Notes under the pieces: model-generated
Database searches by the model: none
The model's input: the letters and a program-made list of their open reading frames with translations, nothing else
Told to the model about the DNA's origin: nothing
Assembly: GCA_037693485.1 (NCBI GenBank)
Contig: CM075354.1
Coordinates: forward strand, 57,459,501 to 57,523,500
From: Kitagawia praeruptora
Lineage: Eukaryota; Streptophyta; Magnoliopsida; Apiales; Apiaceae
Length of the DNA: 64,000 bases
Reading direction: 5' to 3'
Program-made: the position numbers and the translations under genes
Shown here: positions 32,599 through 44,776 of the stretch, piece after piece
Position numbering within the stretch: the first letter of the stretch is position 1
Layout: each line of letters begins with the position of its first letter

Positions 32599-33411
32599 TA
32601 GGGATATGCACGAATCGGTTCAATTTTATCGAAAATTGTTATTAAATTGTATATGTCGATTTGATTCGGTTTTTACCTATTAACTATAATTGAACCATTA
32701 GAAATGAATTTTTTTTTATTCGATTAATTGTTTCCATTTTTCTATTTTTTACCTAATTAAAAAATATTGCATAAAATTAAGTAATAATATGTCTTTTTAT
32801 AGGCTAAACTTCATTAAAAGAACGAGAAAAGTACATGAAATAATCATCCACATTGAAGTAGAAATTACTATACCAATCACAAATCTTACTCACACCAGAG
32901 AATCGCTTGTAATAAAAATAAACAAAAATAGCATACTAAACATGAATATGTTTTAAGAAATTATAACATAAAAAAATAGAATTTACAATGATATTGCTTT
33001 TTTTATCATAAAATTATAGGTAAGTTTACATCCAAATTTAGAATTAAAAACTATAATTTTAGTAATAATTACTATACAAGTATATAGATATAAAAGGATT
33101 AACAACAATTTATGGTAAAAATAGTAAACAAAATTTTTTGTTTATTATGTTTATTACATCTAACTATACTAGATTATAATGTATTATTATATAATTATAT
33201 TATATTAATATAAAATATATTATATATAATATTATATAAATCGTTCGATTTTTCGGTTCGATTATTGGGACAAAACCGTATTTGTTACCAATCCATTCCG
33301 CCAGTTCGGTTCGATTACAATTTATTTCAATTTTTATCGATTTCAATATTTTTTGGTTTTTCAATTTTTCAAACCGATTTTAATTTTCCATTTTTTTTTT
33401 GCTCACCTCTA
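32599..33411. mobile_element. hAT MITE, 813 bp
   Basis: The ends TAGGGATATGCA and TGCTCACCTCTA are inverted repeats. The perfect 8-bp duplication ATGGCGAG (32591-32598 and 33412-33419) marks hAT insertion. Subterminal regions are rich in CGGTTCGATT-type words. No transposase is present. Confidence 0.8.
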
Positions 33412-33419
33412 ATGGCGAG

Positions 33420-33783
33420 TTTTAGTCCTGATTTTAGTTTTGTGGAGTAATAAATAATAAATCATAATCTTAATTATGTGTGAATCGTGATTTGTTAACG
33501 AGAATGAAAAGATTAAGGGATTGCTTTTGATTGTGGTTCCATATTTTTCATATTAATAATTTGTCTCCTAAAAAAATAAATATTTACATATTTTTTATAA
33601 ATAAATATATTTTTAAAAAATTAAATCAACCAAACAACACTAGTTCCAGGCTTCCAACACATGTATTTTCTAGTAGAGAAAGAGAATTCGAACCGAGTAT
33701 TGTGATATTTCTAAAGAAAGTTTAGTCTTGCAATTTTTTTTTTGCTAAGTATATAGTCTTGCATCTTGTTTTACTAGATCCTC
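33420..33783. other. Intergenic DNA, nothing recognised
   Basis: AT-rich with no supported gene; the frames are short and compositional. Confidence 0.5.
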
Positions 33784-34069
33784 TAATAACAAGATGAGGA
33801 TGCCATGTCAACTATGTCAAAGTTACTGTTTACCTCTAGTTTTCTTTAAGTTATTTACTTTTTCCCTAAATGTGAGGACCAAATGATTGGTCTTATTATT
33901 AATTGTCTTGTCTATTACCGTTAGAATATTCTCCATTTCTCTCTGTTGAGATAAGAAGGAGCTGTCTATCTCTTTTGTTCTCAGATCCATTATTATTATT
34001 GCTAAGTATTTATCAGAAATATCTTCTTCTTTTCTTACTTTGCACCTTGCTATCTCTATATTGTCTTCA
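33784..34069 (+). repeat. 5' LTR of the degenerate Copia element
   Basis: It starts TAATAACAAGATGAGG and ends TTGTCTTCA, immediately before the primer site. It lacks the five-base CATGT insertion present in the other LTR. Confidence 0.88.
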
Positions 34070-34083
34070 TGGTATCAGAGCCG
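34070..34083 (+). promoter_or_regulatory. Primer binding site, initiator tRNA-Met
   Basis: TGGTATCAGAGCC abuts the 5' LTR. Confidence 0.92.
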
Positions 34084-34206
34084 CATGAGCTCTAATATTG
34101 ATATTTCTTGTGCCTTCTCAGCTTTGCAATAGATCTCTTATTTCTACACCCTTCTTATCCCCTGGTTTTTCAAGCCTGTGAGATCTACTTTTCAAACCCC
34201 ATAACC

Positions 34207-37200
34207 ATGACCACTAGAGATCTACTTTTCAAGGGGCCAGTGATTACAGAACTTGGAGACGCTAGATAGAGATACAGTTGTCATCTAAACGCAAGCTTGG
34301 ATTCGTGAACGGCACAATGACAAAGAGCACCACAGATGAGACTCAGGCTGCCCAATGGGACACTTGCAATGATTTGGTAATATCTTTGCTTCATAGTAAT
34401 GTATCTGATAGCATTAGAAAGTCAATTTTGTTTATCAATTCTGCTAGTGAAGTGTGAAGACAACTAGAGAAACATTTCTTGTTAAGTAATGGTTCTAGAA
34501 AGTATAAACTGAACAAAGAACTCTTTGGTTTGAGACAAAACAAAATGACTGTCACAGAATATTATACAACCATAAGTATTTTTTGGGAAGAAATAGATTC
34601 TATGACCATGTTACCTGTTATCTCTATTGTTGCTGAAGATGTTACAGCTTTGCTTGGAGCTATTGCAACTATGAAGGATGAGTCCAAACTTTTCCAGTTC
34701 CTCAATTGACTGGATGACTGTTATAGCCCACAGAGAAGTCAGCTGCTCATGCAAAATCCTCTTCCCTCTGTAGATGCAGCCTATGCAGCCATACAACAAG
34801 AAGAGGCTCAGCGAGATGTGTTATCTGGAATCGATATGAATATTAATGCCATGTTTCGCAAGAGTGTTATCGACAAAAATAACCTCTGCCAAGCATGTGG
34901 GGGAAAGGGACATACCCAAGACAAATGCTGGGTAGTGGTAGGCTATCCGAAGTGGCAATACAAGAGAAAAAAATCATCTCAATGAGTCCAGAATAGTGCT
35001 CAAAGAGGACCTGCAAAATTTACTGGACAGAGAATGGCCAATATGGCTTCACAGAGCAGTTGTGACTCTAATTCTTCTCAAGAAGTTAAATTTTCTTCTC
35101 AACAATTGGAACACCTCCTAAAGCTCATCCCTAGTAGTGCTGTGCAAGGATTGAGGGGCTCAGATACTGAAGATGATCTCGACATAAACAATTATTTCTC
35201 AGGAATGGTGACTTGCAACCTATCCTTTATACAAAGAGATGTCTGGATTATTGATTCAGGAGCAAGCAACCACATGACACATTCTTTGGAGAAAATGTCA
35301 AATGTGAAAGTTGCCCCTCCAACATCAAATATAAATTTGCCTACAGGAGATGCTGCTCATATTTCACACACTGGAGACATATTACTAAACAATGGTCTTC
35401 TTTTGAAAGATGTGTTGTGTGTTCCGAAATTCAAACACAATCTTCTCTCAATCCACCAACTGGCAAAAGATAATCATTGTGATGTCAATTTCCAGCCTTC
35501 TACATGTCTCATCACTTATTCTGCGAGCAAGAATGTGAGAGCTACAGGACAGATGCACAATGGTCTATATTATCTGCTTGATGATAGTGGTGTGGGGAGT
35601 TCTCAGACAACCAATGGAAACAATCTCAGCCTAATGGGAACAACAATGACTAACAAGACTGAGAACTTCACTTTGTGGCACAACAGGCTAGCACATGACT
35701 CAAAGTTAAAAATGTAGACAATCAAGTTCCTCAAGTCTGCTGTTCTGCAAAATGATCAGGTGTGTCTTACCTGTACCTCAGCAAAGTTTACTAAGCTCCC
35801 TTTTATTCTTAGTGCATCCCATGCATCTAATTTATTTGAGTTAATTCATCTTGATACATGGGGGCCGTATAGAGTTAATACTAGGGGCAAGTATAAATAC
35901 TTCTTAACAGTAGTAGATGATTGCACTAGAGTGACTTGGTTGTACTTAATGCATCATAAATTTGACTACCTGTCAATTATAAAGACATTCTACAAGTATG
36001 TCAAGAATCACTTTGCAAAAGATATGAAGATCATCAGGTTAGATAATGCACTGGAATTCAGGGATGAATTGTGCAAAGCCTTTTATGCCTCTATTGGAAT
36101 TATTCATCAAACATCTTGCATTTATAGGCCACAGCAAAATGCAAGAGTTGAAAGAAAGCATCGCCACATACTTGAGGTAGCAAGGTCTTTGAAATTGCAG
36201 TTAAACTTACCTGTGAGTTATTGGGGAGAGTTTGTCATGACTGCAGTTTATACAATCAACAGATTGCCAAAACCTGTGTTGAAAAACAGGGCTCCTTATG
36301 AGGTGTTGTTTAAAAAACCAGTGGACTGTGACAATTTCAAAGTGTTTGGGTGCCTAGCTATTGCTTCAAACACCTCACCTAGTTCAGACAAATTTCAAAA
36401 TAGGGGAGTGGTCTGTGTTTTTGTAGGCTATCCCCCCTAATCAAAAGGGACATAGATTGCTCAACCTAGCAAAATTTGAAATCTTTTTGTCAAGTGCAAT
36501 CTTCTATGAAGATATCTTCCCTTTCAATAAAAACTCTTCGATCAAATATACCCAACCATTACCTATGCCTATGCCTATGCCAGACTCTGTACCTCAGTCA
36601 AATTACTTTGAAGATGATGTCTTAGAGGATGAAGCCCACACTCATATGCCCAGAAAATTCACCTGAACAACCTCCTATTCTAAGAAAATCCACCAGAAAC
36701 ACCACACAACCAGCCTGGCTTCGAGACTATTTCAACAATGCAACTCAAAGTGCTCACATTGCTCAAGTGGCAGATTAAATAATCGAACCTCACTTTTTCA
36801 TGCTTCCTGGCAGCAATAACTCATACCAATGACCCACAGACTTTCAATCAGGCAGTTCAACACTCACATTGGGTTGAAGCAATGAATCTTGAGCTGGATG
36901 CACTTGAACAAAATGGAACATGGGAAATTACATAACTCTCTGCAGACAAGAAAGCAATTGGTACAATGTGGCTGTTTAAAACAAATACAGGACAGATGGC
37001 AGTGTGGAGAGATACAAGTCAAGGCTGGTAATTCTAGGCAATAATAAAAAATATGGAATCGACTACACAGATACCTTTGCCCCTGTAGCAAAGCTTACAA
37101 CTGTTCGAACCCTGTTAGCAGTTGCAGCTGTTCAAAACTGGAATGCTATCCAAATGGATGTCACCAATGCATTTTTGCATGGTGACTTAGACGAATCAGT

Positions 37201-38342
37201 CTACATGAAATTTCCTCAGGGCTACACTAGGTATGGAAGCAGAATCACAGTGAATCAGCAGCTGCAAAAAGGATCAACAACTTCAGGTTTGGTCTGTAAA
37301 CTAATCAAATCTCTGTATGGATTAAAGCAATCCCCTAGGAAGTTGTTCTTAAAACTCTCAACCACACTGTTGTCTATTGGATATGTTCAATCCAGAGCAG
37401 ATTATAGTCACTTTACAAAAACAAATGACAACTTTATTACATTGATCTTAGTATATGTAGATGATCTGTTAATATTTGGTAACTCTGATTCTGCCATCAA
37501 GTCTCTCAAGATCATGCTGTCAAACAACTTCCACATGAAAGATTTGGGCCCTGTATCTAATTTTTTGGGGGTTAGAGATTCACAGAACAGACAGTGGGTT
37601 CTTTCTATCTCAAAAGAAATATACTTTGGACCTGTTACAAGAGTACAATGTTCTCAATAGTACCCCTCTCAAAGTTCCCATGGATGTTCACACAAAACTC
37701 CTTCCAGCTACAGGAAATATCCTATCTGATCCAGTTCATTACCAAAGGCTCATTGGAAAGTTGATATATTTGTCTGTTACAAAACCAGACATCAATTTCT
37801 CTGTCATTGTTCTTAGTCAGTTCATGTAACAACCTTCAACTGCTCATATGCAAGTTGTAAAAAGGGTGCTGAGGTACCTATTAAACAATCCTGGTCAAGG
37901 AATTCTTCTTGCTGCTTCTTCAGCTGTTCAAATCAAGGCTTATTCAGACAGTGATTGGGCCAGTTGTCCATCAACAAGAAGGTCAACTTCTGGATTTTGC
38001 ATTCTTCTTGGTAGCTCTCCCATCTCTTGTAAATCCAAAAAGCAAGCTGTAGTGGCCAGATCATCTGCAGAAGCATAATATAGGGCAATGTCCCTAACTG
38101 CATGCGAAATTACTTGGGTCACTGCTTTGCTAAAGGATATGGGCCTCAAAAACTTACCACCTGCAGTTCTCAACTGTGATAACATGGCAGCAGTTCAAAT
38201 TGCAGCAAATCCAGTGCTCCACGAACGCATCAAGCATATAGAAGTCGACTGTCACTTCATAAGGGATAAGATTACTACAGGTGACATCATCACACACCAT
38301 GTTCCTTCACATGCTCAACTCGCAGACATACTGACCAAATAG
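34207..38342 (+). pseudogene. Copia gag-pol pseudogene
   Basis: Open pieces at 34479-34709, 34749-34985, 35034-35717, 35760-36440, 36457-36666, 37004-37660, 37626-37829, 37848-38078 and 38088-38342 carry, in order, gag, a CCHC knuckle (CQACGGKGHTQDKC, about 34888-34930), protease (WIIDSGASNHMT, about 35244-35279), integrase (HLDTWGP; the usual SDNG is replaced by LDNA; QQNARVERKHR), reverse transcriptase (MDVTNAFLHGDL, YVDDLLIFG) and RNase H, where the second Glu codon of AEAEY is a stop. At least eight disabling changes are visible. It cannot make a polyprotein. Confidence 0.9.
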
Positions 38343-38407
38343 GTATCAGTAAAGCAACATTATCACCTATTACACAAGCTTGGAGCAGCAACAAAGTCCC
38401 TAGCTCA

Positions 38408-38420
38408 GCTTGAGGGGGAG
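38408..38420 (+). promoter_or_regulatory. Polypurine tract
   Basis: TTGAGGGGGAG lies directly before the 3' LTR. Confidence 0.85.
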
Positions 38421-38712
38421 TAATAACAAGATGAGGATGCCATGTCAACTATGTCAAAGTTACTTTTTACCTCTAGTTTACTTTTAGTTATTTACTTTTT
38501 TCCTAAATGCGAGGACCACATGATTGGCCTTATTATTAGTTGTCTTGTCTATTATCGTTAGAATATTCTCCATTTCTCTCTCATGTGTTGAGATAAGAAG
38601 GAGCTGTCTATCTCTTTTGTTCTCAGATCTATTATTATTATTGCTAAGAGTTCCTCAGAATTATCTTCTTCTTTTCTTGCTTTGCACCTTGCTATCTCTA
38701 TATTTGTCTTCA
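38421..38712 (+). repeat. 3' LTR of the degenerate Copia element
   Basis: 292 bp, about 95% identical to the 5' LTR, ending TTTGTCTTCA. Confidence 0.88.
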
Positions 38713-39304
38713 CTCTCCACCAAGATTATATCGTTCCAGGGAAAGTGACTCCAAAATACAACTATTCAAATTTCTCGCATATCCCATCTTCTCACCAAAT
38801 GAATTACTTTCTATACACTACAAGCATCAAGAAACCAAGCCTTGCGATTTATTATACATTAACTATCTTCAAGGGCAATAATCACAATGGTTTGTTAAAA
38901 ATATTTAAATTAGAAAATAATAAAAAATTTATATAAGGAGAACAAGTTGAACTTTAATGGATTTAATTACAATGATAATTATGTATAATTTTTACTTAGA
39001 AAAATTTTGGTTTGACAAATATAGGTAATGAACTGTGATTATATATAATCTTTGTTAAGAAAAATTATGCATTGCAATGAAATTTTTTTTACATATCATT
39101 TATATTATATACCATCTAGGATATTATTGCTAACGATTATTTTTTGTTGGAGATGCTCTATGTTGATAGGAATTGTTTTATTAGCCAAAAATTTAAATTA
39201 TGTAAAAGTAATAAATGTCACATTCTATTTGTTAATACCCTCCCAAAGAAAACTCTTTTACCTTCCTGATATACCTATGTTCTGAGAACATCTAATGGAC
39301 AACT
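38713..39304. other. Intergenic DNA, no gene
   Basis: AT-rich. A single GGAGATGCTC near 39150 recalls a Tourist terminus, but no partner end was found. Confidence 0.5.
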
Positions 39305-40600
39305 TGTCATACCCGGAAGTTAACTAAAAAAATTAAGGTAAGGCAATACTCTTCCTTCCGGACAAAAGGCACCTTCTTCCTCCGGCACATTCAACCTCTT
39401 GGACAAATGGCGTTCCTTCCTCCACCGCATATTTTCTCGTGTACTTAGCTCATGCCTTCCTTCTCATTCCCGATCAATGTGGAACCTTCACGAAAGTAAT
39501 CACTTTGACAATAGAAAGTGAAAGGGACATGCTATCAACCAACACCTGTCACAAAGAAGGGAACATTCTTCCGGATCAGGAGACAAAGGTAGGTAACATT
39601 AAACATTATAAATACCCATGTAACCTCACACATGCAAAGGTTTGAAAGTTCTCACATTCACTCTCACATTCTCACATTTCACATTTGCTCTTTAAAATCT
39701 CAGTCACTATGTATTTACATTTTTTGATATTGTTTCTTGTATTCTCCACCACCAAGTTACTTACTCTCACGCCGGAGGTGCTTGAAGGCCACCGCCCTCG
39801 GTCAAGCATTGTTTTGCAGATACCCTTCCGACAGCTACATCACATTTCCGTCCAAACGTCGCTGGAAGAGGGAAAAGTGCGGTAGAATGAAGCAATGAGC
39901 ATTATCATTTGGCGCTAGAAGGAGGGGCTTCTCTCTGAAAGACCCGGAAGTTAACTAAAAAAATTAAGGTAAGGCAATACTCTTCCTTCCGGACAAAAGG
40001 CACCTTCTTCCTCCAGCACATTCAACCTCTTGGACAAAGGGCGTTCCTTCCTCCACCACATATTTTCTCATTTACTTAGCTCGTGCCTTCCTTCTCATTC
40101 CCGATCAATGTGGAACCTTCACGGAAGTAATCACTTTGACAATAGAAAGTGAAAGGGACATGCTATCAACCAACACCTGTCACAAAGAAGAGAACATTCT
40201 TCCGGATCAGGAGACAAAGGGAGGTAACATTAAACATTATAAATACCCATGTTACCTCACACATGCAATGGTTTGAAAGTTCTCACATTCTCACATTTCA
40301 CATTTGCTCTTTAAAATCTCAATCACTATGTATTTACATTTTTCGATATTGTTTCTTGTATTCTCCACCACCAAGTTACTTACTCTCACGCTGGAGGTAC
40401 TTGAAGGCCACCACCCTCGGTCAAGCATTGTTTTGCGGATACCCTTCCGACAGCTACATCACATTTTCGTCCAAATATCGTCGGAAGAGGGAAAAGTGCG
40501 GTAGAATGAAGCAAGGAGCATTATCATTTGGCGCTAGAAGGAGGGGCTTCTCTCTGAAAGACCCTCCATCCTTTCCAGATTGCAAGAAGTAACAAGAGGT
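39305..40600 (+). repeat. Gypsy-type LTR containing a tandem duplication
   Basis: The LTR seems to start TGTCATACCCGG at 39305. A unit of about 630 bp occurs twice, at 39311-39941 and 39942-40560, about 4% diverged, with a 12-bp deletion in the second. Unit 2 begins at the same ACCC word that follows unit 2 (40561-40564), so the duplication junction has 4-bp microhomology. Each unit has its own TATAAATA (39607-39614 and 40238-40245). The 3' limit of the LTR and the primer site are uncertain. Confidence 0.65.
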
Positions 40601-40622
40601 TATTAGTAACGAGTCATTTTGA

Positions 40623-41359
40623 ATGGGACCGTCTAAGAATATGAGGTTACAAGCCGGAACCACGATTGACCCAAACAATCCAAATCAAACAGAAGAACAA
40701 ATCCAAGGAAATCAACCAGAGATCGTCCATGGTACCTCCCACCGCAGTGAACCTGTCCTCCAAAGGATTAGCACAAGGAAGGAAGAACCTCCTCTCAACT
40801 TGGACCTGACCCGTTTCGCTCCCAACCAAGTGGATTCTCCTCAATGTTGCTGCAAATCTCCAGAACCCCAACCAACAAAATAACCCACCTCGGTCTGATG
40901 GGAGGAGGGAACCACCTCCTCCCGAGGACAAAGCACAAAGTGCAAATAATAATGGCAGCAAAAGACCATGGACGACTAGGTTAGTCTTTTCTAGCCTTGG
41001 CTCTTCCCAAAATACTAATCATGTCCATCACGGGAAAAATCACCATCGACTTGAGGCATGGATGGTAAATAGAAGAGTAAGGGATCTTAGACATGAGCTA
41101 GAGGCAAAAAGGCAGAATATGAGAGAGAGAGAGAGAGAGAGAGAAGATGAGATTAGAAGATGAGTTCTACCAAGAAAAGGAAAGGGAAAGAACTCTTGAG
41201 CCTATCCCGATTAGAGGTATTGGAAGCTCTCAACAAGAAATCCTCAATACTCTCATCGAGTTAAAGCGCAAGGTTGAAGGAGAAGTCTCTGCTAGCCCCG
41301 ATGAATCTCCTTTCTCCAAAAGACTAGAAGGTGAGAGCAGGAAAACACACTTGAAACAC
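40623..41359 (+). pseudogene. Gypsy gag, N-terminal part, interrupted
   Basis: A frame starts MGPSKNMRLQAGTTIDPN and runs to a stop at 40881. Coding character continues through 41147-41359 in another frame, after a GA microsatellite (about 41119-41143) that probably shifted the frame. The 3' end at 41359 is the insertion site of the Athila-like element; the same gag resumes at 46152 in the matching frame. The proline- and charge-rich N-terminus is usual for Tat/Ogre-type Gypsy gag. Confidence 0.65.
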
Positions 41360-41650
41360 TGTTAACACAAAATCACGCAAGCGTACGTGGTCACAAGTAA
41401 TATAGAATAAAGTTGAGTTCGTTCCCATAGAGATCTGGTTTAGGTTTCAATTCAGTTAATGCACCTATGCAACAATGTATGGTTTTTATTCACTGCTAAG
41501 ACAATTAACAAAGTTTGGTTTTAATTAGCTAAATTAACTAAGAAGTAAATTAACAAACTAATAATTAATTAACTAATGAGAATTAAAATCGAATTACTTA
41601 TATGAGAATAAACATGGGATCCTAACTTCATTAAATACTTCGCTTAGATC
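41360..41650 (-). repeat. 3' LTR remnant of the Athila-like element
   Basis: About 290 bp starting TGTTAACACAAAATC match the corresponding end of the right LTR closely. After CGCTTAGATC the sequence departs and becomes internal-type DNA. About 1.1 kb of LTR is therefore missing on this side. Confidence 0.75.
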
Positions 41651-42851
41651 ACATAGAATAGGCGGTAAACACTTCATAACTTCGAAACACCTCTATCCTT
41701 ATCTGAGTTAGCCAGAAACCATGCTTTATTACTAAGCAACTACTACGACACATAATAAACAAGCATGCTTATTTAACCGTGCAATGGATGAGACCCCAAA
41801 AGGCTTATACAATAATACCCATGTAGCGAGTGTTAGGTCAGCAATCCCAAACCACATGGGCTTTAGGTTACTAGGACTAAGTCCCCTCAGACTTAATTAC
41901 TCGAGTATTAAAGAGCTCACTCGTGGTTAATTTTTCATATAAACATTCACATAATTTTTTCTTTCTCTTTTTTTTCCTTTTTTTTTTCTTTTTTTTCTTT
42001 TTTTTATATGCAATCTGGAATGAGAATTCTCAATTCCAACCCTAGACTACTCATATAAATATGAGCCGGCTACTAGCCATTTGACACCTAGCCATTAATT
42101 GACAAAAATTAACAATTAGCATGAAATCCCTGGTTTCCCCCAAACTTAGACTTTAGTGTCCCTACGCCATCAAGGGAATAACGAAAATTCTAAATATAAT
42201 CAAGTGATTAAATCTCAAAACAACCAAACAAGCATGATCTCAACCTAGCCCAAAAGCAAACGATGAGACTGTGTAAAGATTTTGTTTCTGAAACATGAAA
42301 GTCAATTTCATAAGAACTATAAATCAACCCTCTATTCATCATTACCACACTCAATTAAACATCTACCTACCAATCAGAATTAGTTCGTCCTAAGAAATCA
42401 TTAAATATGCATGCTATGCAAATGCAACTATAATGGACTCACATGGTTTACGAAAACAAAATAACAGAATGTCCTACATGAAACAAACATAAATAATACG
42501 AACAACATGCATGAATTACTACTAATATGCATAATATGATATCTATATGAACACAATGACTCACAATCACAAATAACTACATATACACCACTTATCCCCC
42601 AAATCACCCCCAAACTTAAAAGATTCAATGTCCGCATTGAATGGAAGTAAATACAAGGGATAGCAGGAAACATACCTAAAAATACCGAAACACGTGGGTT
42701 GCCTCCCACGAAGCGCCTTTGTTTAAAGTCTTTAGCTAGACATGGCAATGGCTTTTGCTCTTGAAAATTTCTACACCGTAGCTTAATATGGCCATTTAAT
42801 TCTCTTTTCCAGGGCTACATCCTCGATGACAAGTTTCTGCCTTCTTTGCTC
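41651..42851 (-). other. 3' untranslated region of the Athila-like element
   Basis: Non-coding. On the reverse strand it holds two AAGTTTGGGGG words (near 42140 and 42610), the first a candidate polypurine tract, and a long pyrimidine-rich run (41950-42005 on the forward strand). Confidence 0.6.
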
Positions 42852-44540
42852 CTAAAAAGTGTTCGTAACATTGTTCTTTTCACTACCTGACAAGTTAGCA
42901 ACAATAATAATAGGCAAAGTAGATGATTGACCCAAATATTCATACCTCAACTGATCTGATGGTTTAAACTCGAGTCTGGAAGTTTCTTCATCATGATGAT
43001 TTTCATTATTAACCACCAAAGACTGAGCAAGAGTGGAAATAGACGGATTAGGAACGAAAGTGGGAAGTTCACCAACAGAAGTCTTCACAACAGACTTAGG
43101 ATCAAAAGAACTATCGTCAAGTTGAATTTCATGTTTAGCACAAATAGCATTCAATTCCTCTAACATCTCATCCGAAGTAAAAGTCCTATGCAACTCATGA
43201 AGATCTTTATTACCCTCATACTCTAACAAAGCATCTTCCTCAAGAAAAGACTCAATTGCACTATCCTCAAGATTCGACCATGAGACAACCTCATCAATCA
43301 GCACCTTAGAATCCCAGAGATCAGCCAAGCCGAGCGACTCACACTCTTCCTCCTCATCACTATCCACCACAGGTTCTGACAAAACAGAATGTTCTTCTTT
43401 TTCTATAGGGTCTTGATCTTGAATTTCTTCTTCATCCTCAATTGTTGAATTCTGATCGTTCGTGACTTTTCTAGATTTGAGTGTTATGGCATTAACCTGC
43501 TCCATGCCATCTTGTTTTCCTGGATTCACCTCTATGGCACTAGGAAGAACTCCCTGCGGTCCGTTGAGAAAGGCACTTGCAATTTACCCAATCTGATTCT
43601 CCAATGTCTTGAGAGATACCGCCTGACTTTTAATCATCAACCTCAATTCATCCAATTCAGATTTTTCATTCGAAGATTGACCATCATCCCCATGAAACTG
43701 TTGTTGCTGAAAATCTTGATTGTTGCTCCAGCCGAAATTGGGATGATAGGTGGCTGGAGCTGGTTGCGAAGGTTGCTTGAAGTTGCTCACAAACTGTGGC
43801 GATTAAGAAGATATGGCACATTGACTCGTCTCATGTGCGCCCTCACATAGCTCATAAACACTAGCAACTTGAGGCACCCCATGCTTGACATAAAATCCAA
43901 TTTTTTATTAAGTGCCTCTAGCTGCTAGATCTGTGACTGTATTAACTTCCAAAATTCCTGCTAATTTACCTTATGATAATCTCTGAGTTGGATTCTGGTA
44001 TTCATTCGCAGCCATCATCTCAATTAGCTCATAAGCTTTCGCATAGCTCTTAGCCCATAAAGCTCCACCTGATGCTGCATCTAGCATTGGTCTTGACTGT
44101 GCACCCAAGCCATTATAAAAGCAGTTAATCACCATCCAATCAGGCATCCCATGATGTGGACACTTCCTTAGCATCTCCTTATATCACTCCCAAGCCTCGC
44201 ACAAAGATTCTTCAGACTGCTGTGAAAATTGAGTAATAGCGTTCCTGATTGCTGCAGTCTTTACCATGCGAAAAAATTTAGTGAGAAATCTCTGAGCAAG
44301 ATCCTCCCATGTCAAAATAGAACCTGCTGGTAGAGAGTGCAACCAGCCCTTAGCTTTATCCCTCAAAGAGAATGGGAAAAGTCTCAATTTGATAGCATCT
44401 TCTGACACCCCGTTGATCTTGAAAGTGTCGCAGATCTCAATGAAATTCCGGATGTGCATGTTAGGATCTTCAGTCGGAGCACCCCCAAACTAAACCGAAT
44501 TCTGCACCATCTGAATTATGCTAGGCTTGATTTCAAAAGT
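42852..44540 (-). pseudogene. Athila-like gag with in-frame stop codons
   Basis: The frame stays the same through the open pieces 44459-44184, 44174-43971, 43790-43584 and 43529-42852, separated only by stop codons. The first has the Retrotrans_gag signature (LRLFPFSLRDKAKGWLHSLP, then TWEDLAQRFLTKFF), the second continues it (CPHHGMP, YELIEMMAANEY). A degenerate zinc knuckle follows (YELCEGAHETSQC). The last piece is a glutamate/aspartate-rich tail and ends without reaching a protease. The coding start lies upstream of 44459, where another stop is present. Confidence 0.82.
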
Positions 44541-44753
44541 ATTAGCTGCAATAGCTGGCCTGACAATGCTAAATTGGACGTCATTGATCTTTGGGTGAGA
44601 ATAATACATCAATGCTTTCGCTGCTGCTGCTGGTTCTCCCATTGCTACCTGCAACACATAAAACTAAACAACTATAAAAGAAACAATCCGAGTCGGTGAA
44701 CTCTAACGACCACTGATGACAAGCACATAAACTAAAAATAAAACATCGATGAT

Positions 44754-44770
44754 CCCCGGCAGCGGTGCCA
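44754..44770 (-). promoter_or_regulatory. Primer binding site region of the Athila-like element
   Basis: On the reverse strand TGGCACCGCTGCCGGGG follows the 5' LTR by 6 bp. It is a variant of the TGGCGCCGTTGCCGGGG word typical of Athila-group elements. Confidence 0.8.
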
Positions 44771-44776
44771 AAACCT

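Larger units (their letters stand above)
33784..38712 (+). mobile_element. Older, degenerate Copia LTR retrotransposon, 4.9 kb
   Basis: LTRs of 286 and 292 bp differ by roughly 15 substitutions and two small indels (about 5%). CTCT lies on both outer sides, a partial target duplication. A tRNA-iMet primer site and a polypurine tract are in place. The gag-pol region has the Copia domain order but is broken by many stops and frameshifts, agreeing with the LTR divergence that this is much older than the Copia at 16826-21700. Confidence 0.92.

Noticed and set aside
43512..43850. 112-codon forward-strand frame in the Athila-like element
   Set aside because: It lies opposite the gag frame and has no domain.
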